From: Elusimicrobiota bacterium
Lineage (GTDB): Bacteria > CG03 > SLGR01
Assembly (NCBI GenBank): GCA_012511615.1
Contig: JAAZFS010000166.1
Coordinates: 1-7,626 of the forward strand
Length of the DNA stretch: 7,626 nucleotides
Reading direction: 5' to 3'
Part shown: piece after piece, positions 1 through 6,852 of the stretch
Position numbering within the stretch: the first letter of the stretch is position 1
Layout: every line of letters starts with the position of its first letter
Notes under the pieces: generated by a model
Databases searched by the model: none
Told to the model about the DNA's origin: nothing
What the model saw: only the letters and a program-made list of their open reading frames with translations
Made by a program: the position numbers and the translations under genes

Positions 1-34
1 CAGCGAACTCAGCCCACGCTCTTCTTAATTAAAG

Positions 35-664
35 ATGGAGCTAAGAGGAGTCAGGATACTTGTTACTTCCGGTCCTACCCGAGAGAGTTGGGACAGTGTA
101 AGGTATCTGACAAGTCGATCATCTGGGGCGCTTGGTATAGAAATCACTCGCCGAGCTGTGTCTCTTGGTGCTAAAGTAACACTGGTTACATCTGTTGATA
201 CCGACCCTCAAGGTTTTCGCTTGATAAAAATAGAAAGTGCTCTGGATATGTTTGAGGCCGTAAAGGGTGAATATGAAAGCACAGATGTTTTTATATCCGC
301 TGCTGCGGTTGCAGATTTTCGTCCTGTTAAGAGTAGTGTGAAGATCTCGAAAAAAGAGGGAATACCGGTCATTAAGCTGGAGCAAAATACAGAAATTCTG
401 CGTCGGGCGGGCGAGAACAAAGAGGGTCGTTTCCTACTCGGATTTTCATTGACGGATACCCCTGATATAGAAATAGCACGAACAAAAATGCGTGAAAAAA
501 ATTGCGACATGATGGTTTCTAATACTGTTGAAAACCTTGGAAGCGGAAGAAGAAGTTTTACAATTTTATCATCTGATGGGATGAATTCATATTCATCTGT
601 CACTACAAAAAAAGCAGCTGAAATAATACTAGAAAATTGTCTGAAAGAATTAAAAAAAATCTAA
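35..664 (+). CDS. coaB: Phosphopantothenate-cysteine ligase (CoaB domain protein), free-standing
   Basis: This gene encodes the enzyme that joins 4'-phosphopantothenate to cysteine using a nucleotide triphosphate, the second step of coenzyme A synthesis, in the cytoplasm. The 209 residues match the C-terminal half of the usual fused CoaBC protein. Visible motifs are TSGPTRE (11-17), VRYLTSRSSG (22-31), SAAAVADFRP (88-97), the lysine-rich KISKK (103-107), LGFSLTD (135-141) and VSNTV (161-165). The N-terminal flavin-binding CoaC decarboxylase domain is absent: an in-frame TAA lies at 26-28, just before the ATG, so CoaC is either a separate gene or was separated by a frameshift outside the window. 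The ATG fits the domain boundary exactly, although no clear Shine-Dalgarno sequence precedes it. One oddity is that the Asn expected in the SNHSSG motif (E. coli N210) is Ser27 here. The family call is firm. Activity is inferred. Confidence 0.9.
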   Translation: MELRGVRILVTSGPTRESWDSVRYLTSRSSGALGIEITRRAVSLGAKVTLVTSVDTDPQGFRLIKIESALDMFEAVKGEYESTDVFISAAAVADFRPVKSSVKISKKEGIPVIKLEQNTEILRRAGENKEGRFLLGFSLTDTPDIEIARTKMREKNCDMMVSNTVENLGSGRRSFTILSSDGMNSYSSVTTKKAAEIILENCLKELKKI

Positions 665-1344
665 TAAAGTATCTTGAGCAGAGAGAAGCCACAGGAGAAA
701 AGGGATTTTGGTATGGGCCTGAGGAGAAATCTAGCTCCACTTCTGAAGATAGAGCAATCTTGCTTGATGACTTAAGAAAGAAAGCGGAAGAGTGCCGAGC
801 CTGCCCACTCGGTGAGTTTCGGCTAAACGCCTGCTTTGGGGACGGTGCCTATGATTCAAAGTTGATGTTTATAGGGGAACGGGCTGGCGACCATGTAGAT
901 CATGATGGTCGGGTATTTATTGGTCGTGCAAGGAAACTTTTAGATAAAATCATCGAAACTACCCTTGGACTTAAGCGTTCGGAAGTCTATGTGACAAATA
1001 TAGTAAAATGTCATCCGATGAAAGATCCAACAGATCCAGACAAGAGAGGGAATGATCGACCCCCAACAGAGGAAGAGTTACAAGTCTGCATAAATAAATT
1101 TTTATTCAAAGAAATCAGTATTATACGACCTAAAGTAATAGTGACTCTCGGAGCACCCGCTGGTAGAACTATACTCAATGAAAGTAGAGGAATAACTAAA
1201 TTCAGAGGTATACTTAGAAAGGTTAATTTTGGTGGTCATGAAGCTGAGGTAATCCCCACTTTTCATCCGGCTTATCTTCTGAGGAGCCCCTCTAAAAAAA
1301 GAGAAGTTCAGATAGATATGGAGCTGGTAAAATCCCGCCTTTGA
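637..1344 (+). CDS. Family 4 uracil-DNA glycosylase (Fe-S cluster type)
   Basis: This is a 235-residue base-excision repair enzyme that removes uracil (from cytosine deamination or dUTP incorporation) from DNA. Likely 4Fe-4S ligands are C53, C56, C125 and C151. Motif 1 reads GERAG (80-84) followed by FIGRARKLLD (94-103). TNIVKCHP (120-127) and FHPAYLLR (209-216) are the other signatures, so E81, N121 and H210 are the likely active-site residues. Departures from consensus are GERAG for the usual GE(A/G)PG, FIGRAR for FVGRAG, and an apparent insert between C125 and C151. About 50 residues precede the first cluster cysteine. The start is TTG at 637, the first usual start codon after an in-frame TGA at 619-621. 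It lies inside the end of coaB (28-base overlap) and has no Shine-Dalgarno sequence, which suggests translational coupling. An in-frame TTG at 760 is a less likely start. The family is certain; type 4 versus a close subtype is less so. Confidence 0.9.
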   Translation: MSERIKKNLIKYLEQREATGEKGFWYGPEEKSSSTSEDRAILLDDLRKKAEECRACPLGEFRLNACFGDGAYDSKLMFIGERAGDHVDHDGRVFIGRARKLLDKIIETTLGLKRSEVYVTNIVKCHPMKDPTDPDKRGNDRPPTEEELQVCINKFLFKEISIIRPKVIVTLGAPAGRTILNESRGITKFRGILRKVNFGGHEAEVIPTFHPAYLLRSPSKKREVQIDMELVKSRL

Positions 1345-3281
1345 AGTATTATTCTGTTGCCGTACCTGTACCTGTTTACAGGCTGTTTGACTATTCTTTT
1401 CCTGAAAAGATTCAGCCTGGATCACGAGTAAGAGTTCAGTTTGGAAATACTGAAAAGATTGGATATGTCATAGAAGAGTTAAAAACAGGAGCAAGTGTAG
1501 AGGATCCAAGAGAGATTACTCAGATAATTGATCCGGAGCCCCTTATTAATAAGAGCCTTATAAAGCTTGGTAAGAAGCTCTCTGAATATTATATATCCCC
1601 TCTTGGAGAGATTATGAAATCTATTCTCCCTGTATCAGTCAAACTTCCCTCTAGAAAACTTAAAGAGAGGCCCTGTATACTTCCAACTAAGTCAGATTTT
1701 ATTCTTTCTAATGAGCAAGAAAGTGTTTTAAAAGCAATAAAGAAACGACTTAAAAAAGGGGAGGCTGGAGAGGTACTTATTCACGGCGCTACCGCTTCTG
1801 GAAAGACTGAAATATATATGCATATTGCTCAGTCCCTTATAGATTCAGGCTTTCAGATGCTTATTCTTGTTCCTGAAATTGCAATAACTGCTCAGATCGT
1901 CAGGAGATTCGAGGAGAGGTTTGGGACTCGCTCTATTGCAATCTGGCATAGCAGAATGACCCCCGTAAGAAGAGGTCAGACAATAAATCGTCTTCGTAGT
2001 GGCGATGCGGATATACTTATTGGAACCAGATCCTCTGTATTTGCTCCTTTCAATAAGCTTGGGGCTATTGTAATAGATGAGGAACACGATCAAACCTATA
2101 AAGAAGAGAATCCACCCTATTATGATGCTCGAACTGTTGCAGGTTTTCGCTCAGAGATTGAAAAGGCTCTCCTTATTCTTTCTACCGCCACTCCTAGGAT
2201 GGAGAGTATGCACAGAGCCCGCCAGGGCGAGATTGAACTCTTGGAAATAAAAGAAAAAATTTCAGGGACAGCTGCAACTCAGATTGAAGTAGTAGACATG
2301 AGAGAAGAGAGAAGGGGGTTTTTCTTTTCCCGGCGGCTCCTATCATCAATGGAGGAAACACTTGATAGAAGGGCCCAGATAATACTCCTAATTAATAGGA
2401 GAGGATATGCCCCTTTTGTGATTTGCAAAAATTGTGGCGAAAATATAAAATGCCATAATTGTTCGGCTGGTCTGGTCTATCATCAGTCAAGGAATTTACT
2501 GCTCTGCCACTCCTGCGGGAGAGAGACGGCTCCTCCCTCAAATTGTCCAGAATGTTCTGGGAAAATTTTCCGCTATTCTGGAGCTGGTACACAAAGAGTG
2601 ATAAGCGCACTAGGAAAAATCTTTCCTGATGAAAAAGTGCTACGCCTAGATTCTGACCAAGTCGCTGAAAGCGGAGCGGACGAGATATATAATAAGTTTA
2701 CCTCTGGGAAATATTCTATTATGGTTGGCACTAAACTTGTGGCAAAAGGATGGGATTTTCCCAATGTTGAACTCGTCGGCGTTATCAATGCTGAGATGGG
2801 ACTTATGTATCCCGACTTTCGCGCGCCCGAAAGGCTCTATGATCTTTTAGTTCAAATTTCAGGGCGCGCTGGAAGGGGGAATAGGCCCGGCAGGATGGTT
2901 CTTCAGAGCATGAATCCCACACATTATGCTATAAGAGAACTACTATCGGGCGAGTACATGAGTTTTTACAATAAGGAAATATCTATCCGGGAGGAAGCAG
3001 GCTTTCCCCCTTTCTCTAGACTTGTAAAGATTACCGCATCGCGTACAAGCAGGGCGACTGCTTTCAAACGCCTGAAGCTGGTGTCTGATAAACTCAGTGA
3101 AATAGATGGGGTTTTTCTGATGGGCCCAGTTGAGTCAGGGGGTTTCAGCAGGAGGGGTAAGAGTTATCATTTGATTGTGAAAGATACTTTAGGTAAAGGA
3201 AAGGTTAGGCTTGCCGAACTGGCTACTGAGGGACGGCTTAGAGGTTTAAGGATTGATATTGACCCTGAGGAGATGATATGA
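1341..3281 (+). CDS. priA: Primosomal replication restart helicase PriA
   Basis: PriA is the 3'-to-5' superfamily 2 helicase that recognises stalled or recombined replication forks and starts reassembly of the replisome. The 646-residue protein is complete, though shorter than E. coli PriA (about 730). In order it shows an N-terminal 3'-end-binding region (about 1-100, DYSFPE at 17-22), Walker A GATASGKT (149-156), the DEEH box (246-249), STATPR (281-286), an eight-cysteine zinc region (C362, C365, C371, C374, C389, C392, C402, C405), KGWDFPNV (469-476), QISGRAGRG (505-513) and the terminal DIDPEEM. KGWDFP replaces the more usual KGHDFP. The start is TTG in a TTGA overlap with the glycosylase stop. 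It is the first usual start codon after an in-frame TAA at 1293-1295 and gives the expected PriA N-terminus. No good Shine-Dalgarno sequence is nearby, so coupled translation is likely. Confidence 0.96.
   Translation: MKYYSVAVPVPVYRLFDYSFPEKIQPGSRVRVQFGNTEKIGYVIEELKTGASVEDPREITQIIDPEPLINKSLIKLGKKLSEYYISPLGEIMKSILPVSVKLPSRKLKERPCILPTKSDFILSNEQESVLKAIKKRLKKGEAGEVLIHGATASGKTEIYMHIAQSLIDSGFQMLILVPEIAITAQIVRRFEERFGTRSIAIWHSRMTPVRRGQTINRLRSGDADILIGTRSSVFAPFNKLGAIVIDEEHDQTYKEENPPYYDARTVAGFRSEIEKALLILSTATPRMESMHRARQGEIELLEIKEKISGTAATQIEVVDMREERRGFFFSRRLLSSMEETLDRRAQIILLINRRGYAPFVICKNCGENIKCHNCSAGLVYHQSRNLLLCHSCGRETAPPSNCPECSGKIFRYSGAGTQRVISALGKIFPDEKVLRLDSDQVAESGADEIYNKFTSGKYSIMVGTKLVAKGWDFPNVELVGVINAEMGLMYPDFRAPERLYDLLVQISGRAGRGNRPGRMVLQSMNPTHYAIRELLSGEYMSFYNKEISIREEAGFPPFSRLVKITASRTSRATAFKRLKLVSDKLSEIDGVFLMGPVESGGFSRRGKSYHLIVKDTLGKGKVRLAELATEGRLRGLRIDIDPEEMI
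3267..3272 (+). promoter_or_regulatory. Ribosome binding site of def
   Basis: GAGGAG lies five bases before the def ATG, inside the last codons of priA. It supports the start at 3278 and means def can recruit ribosomes itself, unlike the two TTG-started genes before it. Confidence 0.7.
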
Positions 3282-3778
3282 GGTTGGTTCTATATCCTGA
3301 TAAAATACTTAGGAAAAAATCCAAGATTGCTTCTGACGATGAGGCAGAAAAAATATATCCAGGACTTATAACTGGGCTGATAACCTATTCTGGCTTGGGA
3401 CTTGCTGCACCTCAGGTAGGTATTGACCGGCAGATAGCAGTAATATCAGCAGAAGCGGATGAGTCTTTGGATAAGCCCTTAATTCTTCTAAATCCTCGAA
3501 TCCTTGAGAAATCTGGCAGTCAAAGCATTGAGGAAGGTTGTCTTAGTGTAACTGGGGTTAGGGCGGAGGTTCCCCGCTATGGTAAGATAATAGTTGAATC
3601 TGGTCCAGTGAAAAAACGCAGAATAATAGAGGCAGATGGTCTTTTGTCTATTGTTATTCAGCACGAAATGGATCATTTAAATGGTATCCTATTTCCAGAT
3701 CATCTCGGAGGATTTAGTCGGCTTAAGTGCTTGGTTAAGGCCAGAAAAGAAAAAAAGATTCTTGGGAAAAAGAAATGA
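3278..3778 (+). CDS. def: Peptide deformylase
   Basis: This metallo-hydrolase removes the formyl group from the N-terminal methionine of new proteins. All three family motifs are present in the 166-residue protein: GLGLAAPQ (39-46), EGCLS (86-90) and QHEMDH (128-133). C88, H129 and H133 are the metal ligands and E130 is the catalytic base. The N-terminus (LVLYPDKILRKKSK) is typical. The tail after residue 150 is strongly basic (KARKEKK, KKK at the end); such tails can help docking at the ribosome, but that is inference here. The gene starts in an ATGA overlap with the priA stop and ends in an ATGA overlap with fmt. The def-fmt pairing fits their opposing roles in the formylmethionine cycle. 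Confidence 0.96.
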   Translation: MRLVLYPDKILRKKSKIASDDEAEKIYPGLITGLITYSGLGLAAPQVGIDRQIAVISAEADESLDKPLILLNPRILEKSGSQSIEEGCLSVTGVRAEVPRYGKIIVESGPVKKRRIIEADGLLSIVIQHEMDHLNGILFPDHLGGFSRLKCLVKARKEKKILGKKK

Positions 3779-4719
3779 AGAAGATAAAGACGATTATTAT
3801 GTCAGGATCTGAGACTGGATGCAGATATGCAGAACTCCTAAGAAGTCTTGATACGGTAGATTTGATTCTTGCGGTGACTGGAGTCGATAGACCCTGTGGG
3901 CGAGGTAGCGTAATCAAGAGAGCTGACCTTGCGGAATTTTGTGACCAGAAAGGTTTAGATTCATATCAAACCTGCAATGTTAACTCAGAAGAGTCCGTAG
4001 ATTTATTAAGGAGTGCTGGCGCCGACTTGGCTTTTGTTGTAGATTTTGGACAGATACTTTCTCCCGAGGTGCTCAATCTCTTTCCCCTTGGAGCTTATAA
4101 TATTCATTATTCGATTCTTCCTGAACTCCGGGGTGCTGCCCCTGTTAGATGGGCCCTTATAAGAGGATACGATAAGACCGGGGTTACTCTTATGAGAATG
4201 AATGAAAGAATAGATGAAGGGGGGATGGTGTCATCTAAGGAATTATCCATTCATTCGGACGACAACCACGATATACTTAAAAATCGTCTCACAGATATAG
4301 GTTTGAAACTTACTGAAAATTTTTTTATGGAACTAAGTCGTGGTAAAATTCCAGAGCCTGTTTCCCAGACAGATGCTAGAGCTACAAATGCACCCAAAAT
4401 TAAAGGAAGTCCAGAGATTGATTGGGACTCTACTGCAGAGGAAATATGTGATCTTATACGGGGAATGGCTCCTTCGCCTGGCTGTATTACTCGGCATCAA
4501 GACAAGGGAATGAAAATAAAAATTCTAAAAGCCTGTATATCTGAAGTTGAACCTCTAAATTGTGGTAGCGTATCTTCGGTCGAAAAGCGAAAGTTTACAG
4601 TTTCTGCTGCCGATAAGAGTGTCGAAATACTAATGCTTCAGCCTGCTGGTAAGCGCCCTATGAGTGCTGCTTCTTTTCTTGCGGGAAATTCTCTTGAAAA
4701 AGGAGAAAAGTTTGTCTAA
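3775..4719 (+). CDS. fmt: Methionyl-tRNA formyltransferase
   Basis: Fmt transfers a formyl group from 10-formyltetrahydrofolate to initiator Met-tRNA. The protein has 314 residues, normal for the family. Catalytic residues N109 and H111 (in YNIHYSILP) and D147 (in ERIDEGG) keep the spacing seen in E. coli (N106, H108, D144). RGAAPVRWAL (119-128) and GVTLMRMNE (136-144) are typical. The tRNA-sensing insertion loop keeps DRPCGRG (38-44), where R43 matches E. coli R42. The C-terminal domain begins near APKIKGSPEIDW (206-217) and ends with the family signature LQPAGKRPMSAASFLAG (288-304). One oddity is the first beta-strand loop, which reads MSGSETGC (9-16) where the family usually has MGTPEFA. 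The gene starts in an ATGA overlap with def; GGGA at 3764-3767 is a weak ribosome binding site. Function is well supported. Confidence 0.95.
   Translation: MKKIKTIIMSGSETGCRYAELLRSLDTVDLILAVTGVDRPCGRGSVIKRADLAEFCDQKGLDSYQTCNVNSEESVDLLRSAGADLAFVVDFGQILSPEVLNLFPLGAYNIHYSILPELRGAAPVRWALIRGYDKTGVTLMRMNERIDEGGMVSSKELSIHSDDNHDILKNRLTDIGLKLTENFFMELSRGKIPEPVSQTDARATNAPKIKGSPEIDWDSTAEEICDLIRGMAPSPGCITRHQDKGMKIKILKACISEVEPLNCGSVSSVEKRKFTVSAADKSVEILMLQPAGKRPMSAASFLAGNSLEKGEKFV
4701..4705 (+). promoter_or_regulatory. Ribosome binding site that places the DUF116 start at TTG 4712
   Basis: AGGAG sits six bases before the TTG at 4712, near the end of fmt. The open frame extends upstream to a GTG at 4664, but that codon has no such site and would add 16 hydrophobic and basic residues from a 56-base overlap. 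The site therefore favours the shorter protein. Confidence 0.65.
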
Positions 4720-5377
4720 ATTTGCACTTTTAACGAAAACATATTTTTTCTTATTCTTTGCGCTAGGTACATGGGGCTTTAAGTATTTTAATGGCTTCAT
4801 AGGAATAATATTTTCTATTTTAATAATCTTGGCTGGACTCTCAGGCTTGATTATTTCATTTGGTTTGGGAAAGTATCTACCAATCCCCTTTATTTTGAAA
4901 AAAGGGCTTCTTTTTAATATTGCCCTGCCTATTGTGGGTCTTTTTGGAAGAGATGAGGCGGTAATGTATTTAGTAGAATTGAATCACTCAATTAATCCTA
5001 AAAAATCCGGTCGGCTTATGCTTCTTTTACCTACTTGTATGCAGTTTTCGGGTTGTAAAGAGAACCTAGAAGAAGATATTTCAAACTGCCGCAAGTGTGG
5101 ACGATGTCAGATAGGCTGGGTTTTGGAAAATTCCCCTGAAGATATGAGCATTATATATGTAAAGGGGGGGCGGGCCGCCATAGAGAATGTGAAGAAAATA
5201 AACCCTTCAGTCCTAATAGCTATAGCCTGTGAAAAAGAACTTGAGGAAGGGATAAGGAAAATCCTTCCCAGGCCTGTCTGGGCTGTTCGAAACTTGAAAC
5301 CGGAAGGACCCTGCCGAAATACCGTTGTCCTTCCAAATGAATATTTAGATACGCTAGAAAAAGCTCTTCGCCAGTAA
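4712..5377 (+). CDS. DUF116 family membrane-anchored cysteine-rich protein
   Basis: This is a conserved protein of unknown function. From the TTG start it has 221 residues. Two hydrophobic stretches, about 4-26 and 28-52, form a likely membrane hairpin, with no cleavable signal peptide evident. The rest is a soluble domain with seven cysteines: C109 and C115 (in LPTCMQFSGC), C126, C129 and C132 (NCRKCGRC), C173 (IACEKEL) and C201 (PEGPC). NCRKCGRCQIG, the IACEKEL segment and the final PEGPCRNT block are the features I recognise as DUF116. The cysteine pattern suggests a metal or Fe-S site, which is inference only. It overlaps fmt by eight bases and closes the operon. From memory, DUF116 next to fmt is common, but no functional link is known to me. 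GTG at 4664 is an alternative start. Confidence 0.85.
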   Translation: MSKFALLTKTYFFLFFALGTWGFKYFNGFIGIIFSILIILAGLSGLIISFGLGKYLPIPFILKKGLLFNIALPIVGLFGRDEAVMYLVELNHSINPKKSGRLMLLLPTCMQFSGCKENLEEDISNCRKCGRCQIGWVLENSPEDMSIIYVKGGRAAIENVKKINPSVLIAIACEKELEEGIRKILPRPVWAVRNLKPEGPCRNTVVLPNEYLDTLEKALRQ

Positions 5378-5457
5378 ACCTTTCAGATACATTTATTATA
5401 GATGTGGGCTTGTAGTATTGTTTTTATCTTCATAGGGGCGATCCCACCCAGGTTGAA

Positions 5458-5483
5458 GGTGAAAAATTCATCCCCCCTTTTTT
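5458..5483 (+). terminator. Possible terminator of the coaB-DUF116 operon
   Basis: GGTGAA (5458-5463) can pair with TTCATC (5467-5472) across a three-base loop, with one G-U pair. Six C (5472-5477) and six T (5478-5483) follow. AGGGG at 5434-5438 could also pair with CCCCT at 5474-5478, making a larger branched stem. The position, 80-100 bases after the DUF116 stop in a convergent gap, is right for a terminator. The stem is short, so confidence is moderate. Confidence 0.4.
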
Positions 5484-5508
5484 AGAAAATAAAATATAAT
5501 TTTAGGTT

Positions 5509-5529
5509 TGAAAATTGGAAAAATTTTCA
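5509..5529. repeat. Perfect 8-bp inverted repeat, possible weak terminator of the DUF1015 gene
   Basis: TGAAAATT and AATTTTCA flank a five-base spacer (GGAAA). It lies about 30 bases beyond the stop of the minus-strand DUF1015 gene, where a terminator is expected. The stem is almost all A-T and no T-run follows on the minus strand, so it is a weak candidate. In a region this AT-rich it may also arise by chance. Confidence 0.35.
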
Positions 5530-5557
5530 GTGATGATATAAGAGTCCTAAGCTTACT

Positions 5558-6736
5558 TTAAGAACATTTCCGGACTACAATGCCGGTAGGTATCTTAGGG
5601 TAAAAGTATGTGGACTTTGGTGGCATCACCTCTCCTGCGTCCGCAGCATCACTTACATGCCTGAATTCAGGGGGAGGCAGTATGAAGGCAAGAAGATATT
5701 CTCCGGTATCAACCTTATCCTGAATAGTTTCTAGTGAAATATCTCCAGGAATAAAAGTGATGGATTCACTGGTTTTAATATCTTCAATACTGATGTTTAG
5801 ATGAGGTGCAATTACCTTTTCCTGTAGGACCGCCGTTTCTATTCTAGTATCAGATTTTAAGGGTTGGAGAATCCGGTAGCCGGATTTATCTAATAGTCCA
5901 ATAGTGCCTTTCTCTGGAATAGCTAGTTTGGCAGAACTTGTAATTGTGAAATCTTTTTTCAGTTTCTCATCAAAGTCGGAGGGTATGTTTGCTTCCCCTG
6001 CATTTACTGCCCTGTGATAGGGTAAAATTGTACATTCGTTATCAGGCACCAGAAACATCATTGTATATTCGTAAGCATCTCCTGGAGCCTTCTCTGCTCT
6101 TTTCATATCTCTATACTTTATCATTGTCTTGTATCTATGATGTCCGTCAGCAATGTAAAGTGTCTTGTCTTCGATAGAAGAGAGAATGGTTTCGTCATCT
6201 GAAAAATATACTTTGACATCGATGTCTTCAGGAAATTTAAAACTGTACCTAGGTTCTTTCGAATTGTTTTTTAAAATATCTCTTACTATTCCTTTTTCAT
6301 CATCAAAGACGCTAAATATGCATCCTATGTTTAGATTGGTTGCTGCTGTTAATTTAAAGCGGTCAGATATGGGGGCTGTCTTTGTATGTTCGTGGGGTTT
6401 GATTCTCTTGAGAGTATCATCGAGTCTTACGGAAGCAATAAACCCGGTGCGCGAACCGCCTTCCCAGGTTTGTTTTATTATGTAAACTCCCGGTTTTGAA
6501 TCTTCAAGAAGAATTTTATCATCTAAATATTTTTTTAATGCTTCTGCTGCATTTTTATATTTTTCATCACCAGTACCGAGTGGCTTTTGTATATGCACTA
6601 TATTTGAAGGATTGCTTCTTAGCATCTTATCGGTGTCATCTCCATATTCAAACACATCATAGGGTGGGGCAATACAGGATGCTAAATCACTAGAGTTAAA
6701 CAATATTCCTTTAAAGTTTTTAAAATTGGTTTTCAT
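5558..6736 (-). CDS. DUF1015 family protein, function not established
   Basis: This is a conserved 392-residue cytoplasmic protein, close to the usual family length. Signatures visible in order are IAPPYDVF (22-29), NPSNIVHIQ (42-50), RTGFIASV (96-103), HEHTKTAP and SDR (115-126), IADGHHRYKT (195-204), LPYHRAV (238-244) and the terminal MPPKSTYFYPKIPTG (371-385). No signal peptide or membrane segment is seen. The DGHHR motif recalls the nucleotide-binding motif of ParB/sulfiredoxin-fold proteins, a group that includes free-serine kinases. That similarity is only inference from a short motif. The start is ATG at 6736; FKGILFN just inside matches the usual N-terminal block, so an internal TTG start (residue 12) is unlikely. 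A GGAG on the minus strand lies 26 bases before the ATG, separated from it by a palindrome. The gene stands alone, convergent with the DUF116 operon and divergent from rpsB. Confidence 0.88.
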   Translation of the reverse strand: MKTNFKNFKGILFNSSDLASCIAPPYDVFEYGDDTDKMLRSNPSNIVHIQKPLGTGDEKYKNAAEALKKYLDDKILLEDSKPGVYIIKQTWEGGSRTGFIASVRLDDTLKRIKPHEHTKTAPISDRFKLTAATNLNIGCIFSVFDDEKGIVRDILKNNSKEPRYSFKFPEDIDVKVYFSDDETILSSIEDKTLYIADGHHRYKTMIKYRDMKRAEKAPGDAYEYTMMFLVPDNECTILPYHRAVNAGEANIPSDFDEKLKKDFTITSSAKLAIPEKGTIGLLDKSGYRILQPLKSDTRIETAVLQEKVIAPHLNISIEDIKTSESITFIPGDISLETIQDKVDTGEYLLAFILPPPEFRHVSDAADAGEVMPPKSTYFYPKIPTGIVVRKCS

Positions 6737-6747
6737 TTTTTTTCTAA

Positions 6748-6759
6748 GGCAAATTTGCC
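6748..6759. promoter_or_regulatory. 12-bp palindrome between the GGAG and the ATG of the DUF1015 gene
   Basis: GGCAAATTTGCC is a perfect palindrome ending 11 bases before the DUF1015 ATG. On the minus strand a GGAG (plus-strand CTCC, 6763-6766) lies just outside it. As DNA it could be an operator. As RNA it could fold into a small hairpin that brings the distant GGAG closer to the start codon. The choice is open. Confidence 0.4.
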
Positions 6760-6782
6760 AAGCTCCTAAATTTTCTCTCAGT

Positions 6783-6791
6783 ACTATAACA
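6783..6791 (-). promoter_or_regulatory. Possible extended -10 promoter of the DUF1015 gene
   Basis: Read on the minus strand this is TGTTATAGT, an extended -10 (TG, one base, TATAGT) that can work with a poor -35. No good -35 is visible 16-18 bases upstream. Transcription would start near 6776 and give a leader of about 40 bases that includes the GGAG and the palindrome. Confidence 0.4.
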
Positions 6792-6852
6792 AAATTATTG
6801 TTAAATAGCGAGTGCAGTTTCTTTTAAGTAATATACTGTATATGGCAGGAAA

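Noticed and set aside
208..603. 131-codon minus-strand frame opposite coaB, and other minus-strand frames within 119-3917
   Set aside because: Each lies antisense to a gene with clear family motifs and has no motif of its own.
4664..4711. GTG start at 4664 for the DUF116 gene
   Set aside because: The TTG at 4712 has AGGAG at ideal spacing. The upstream start has no such site and would need a 56-base overlap with fmt.
5989..6693. Plus-strand frames opposite the DUF1015 gene
   Set aside because: The minus-strand product carries all DUF1015 signatures across this interval, so these are antisense shadows.
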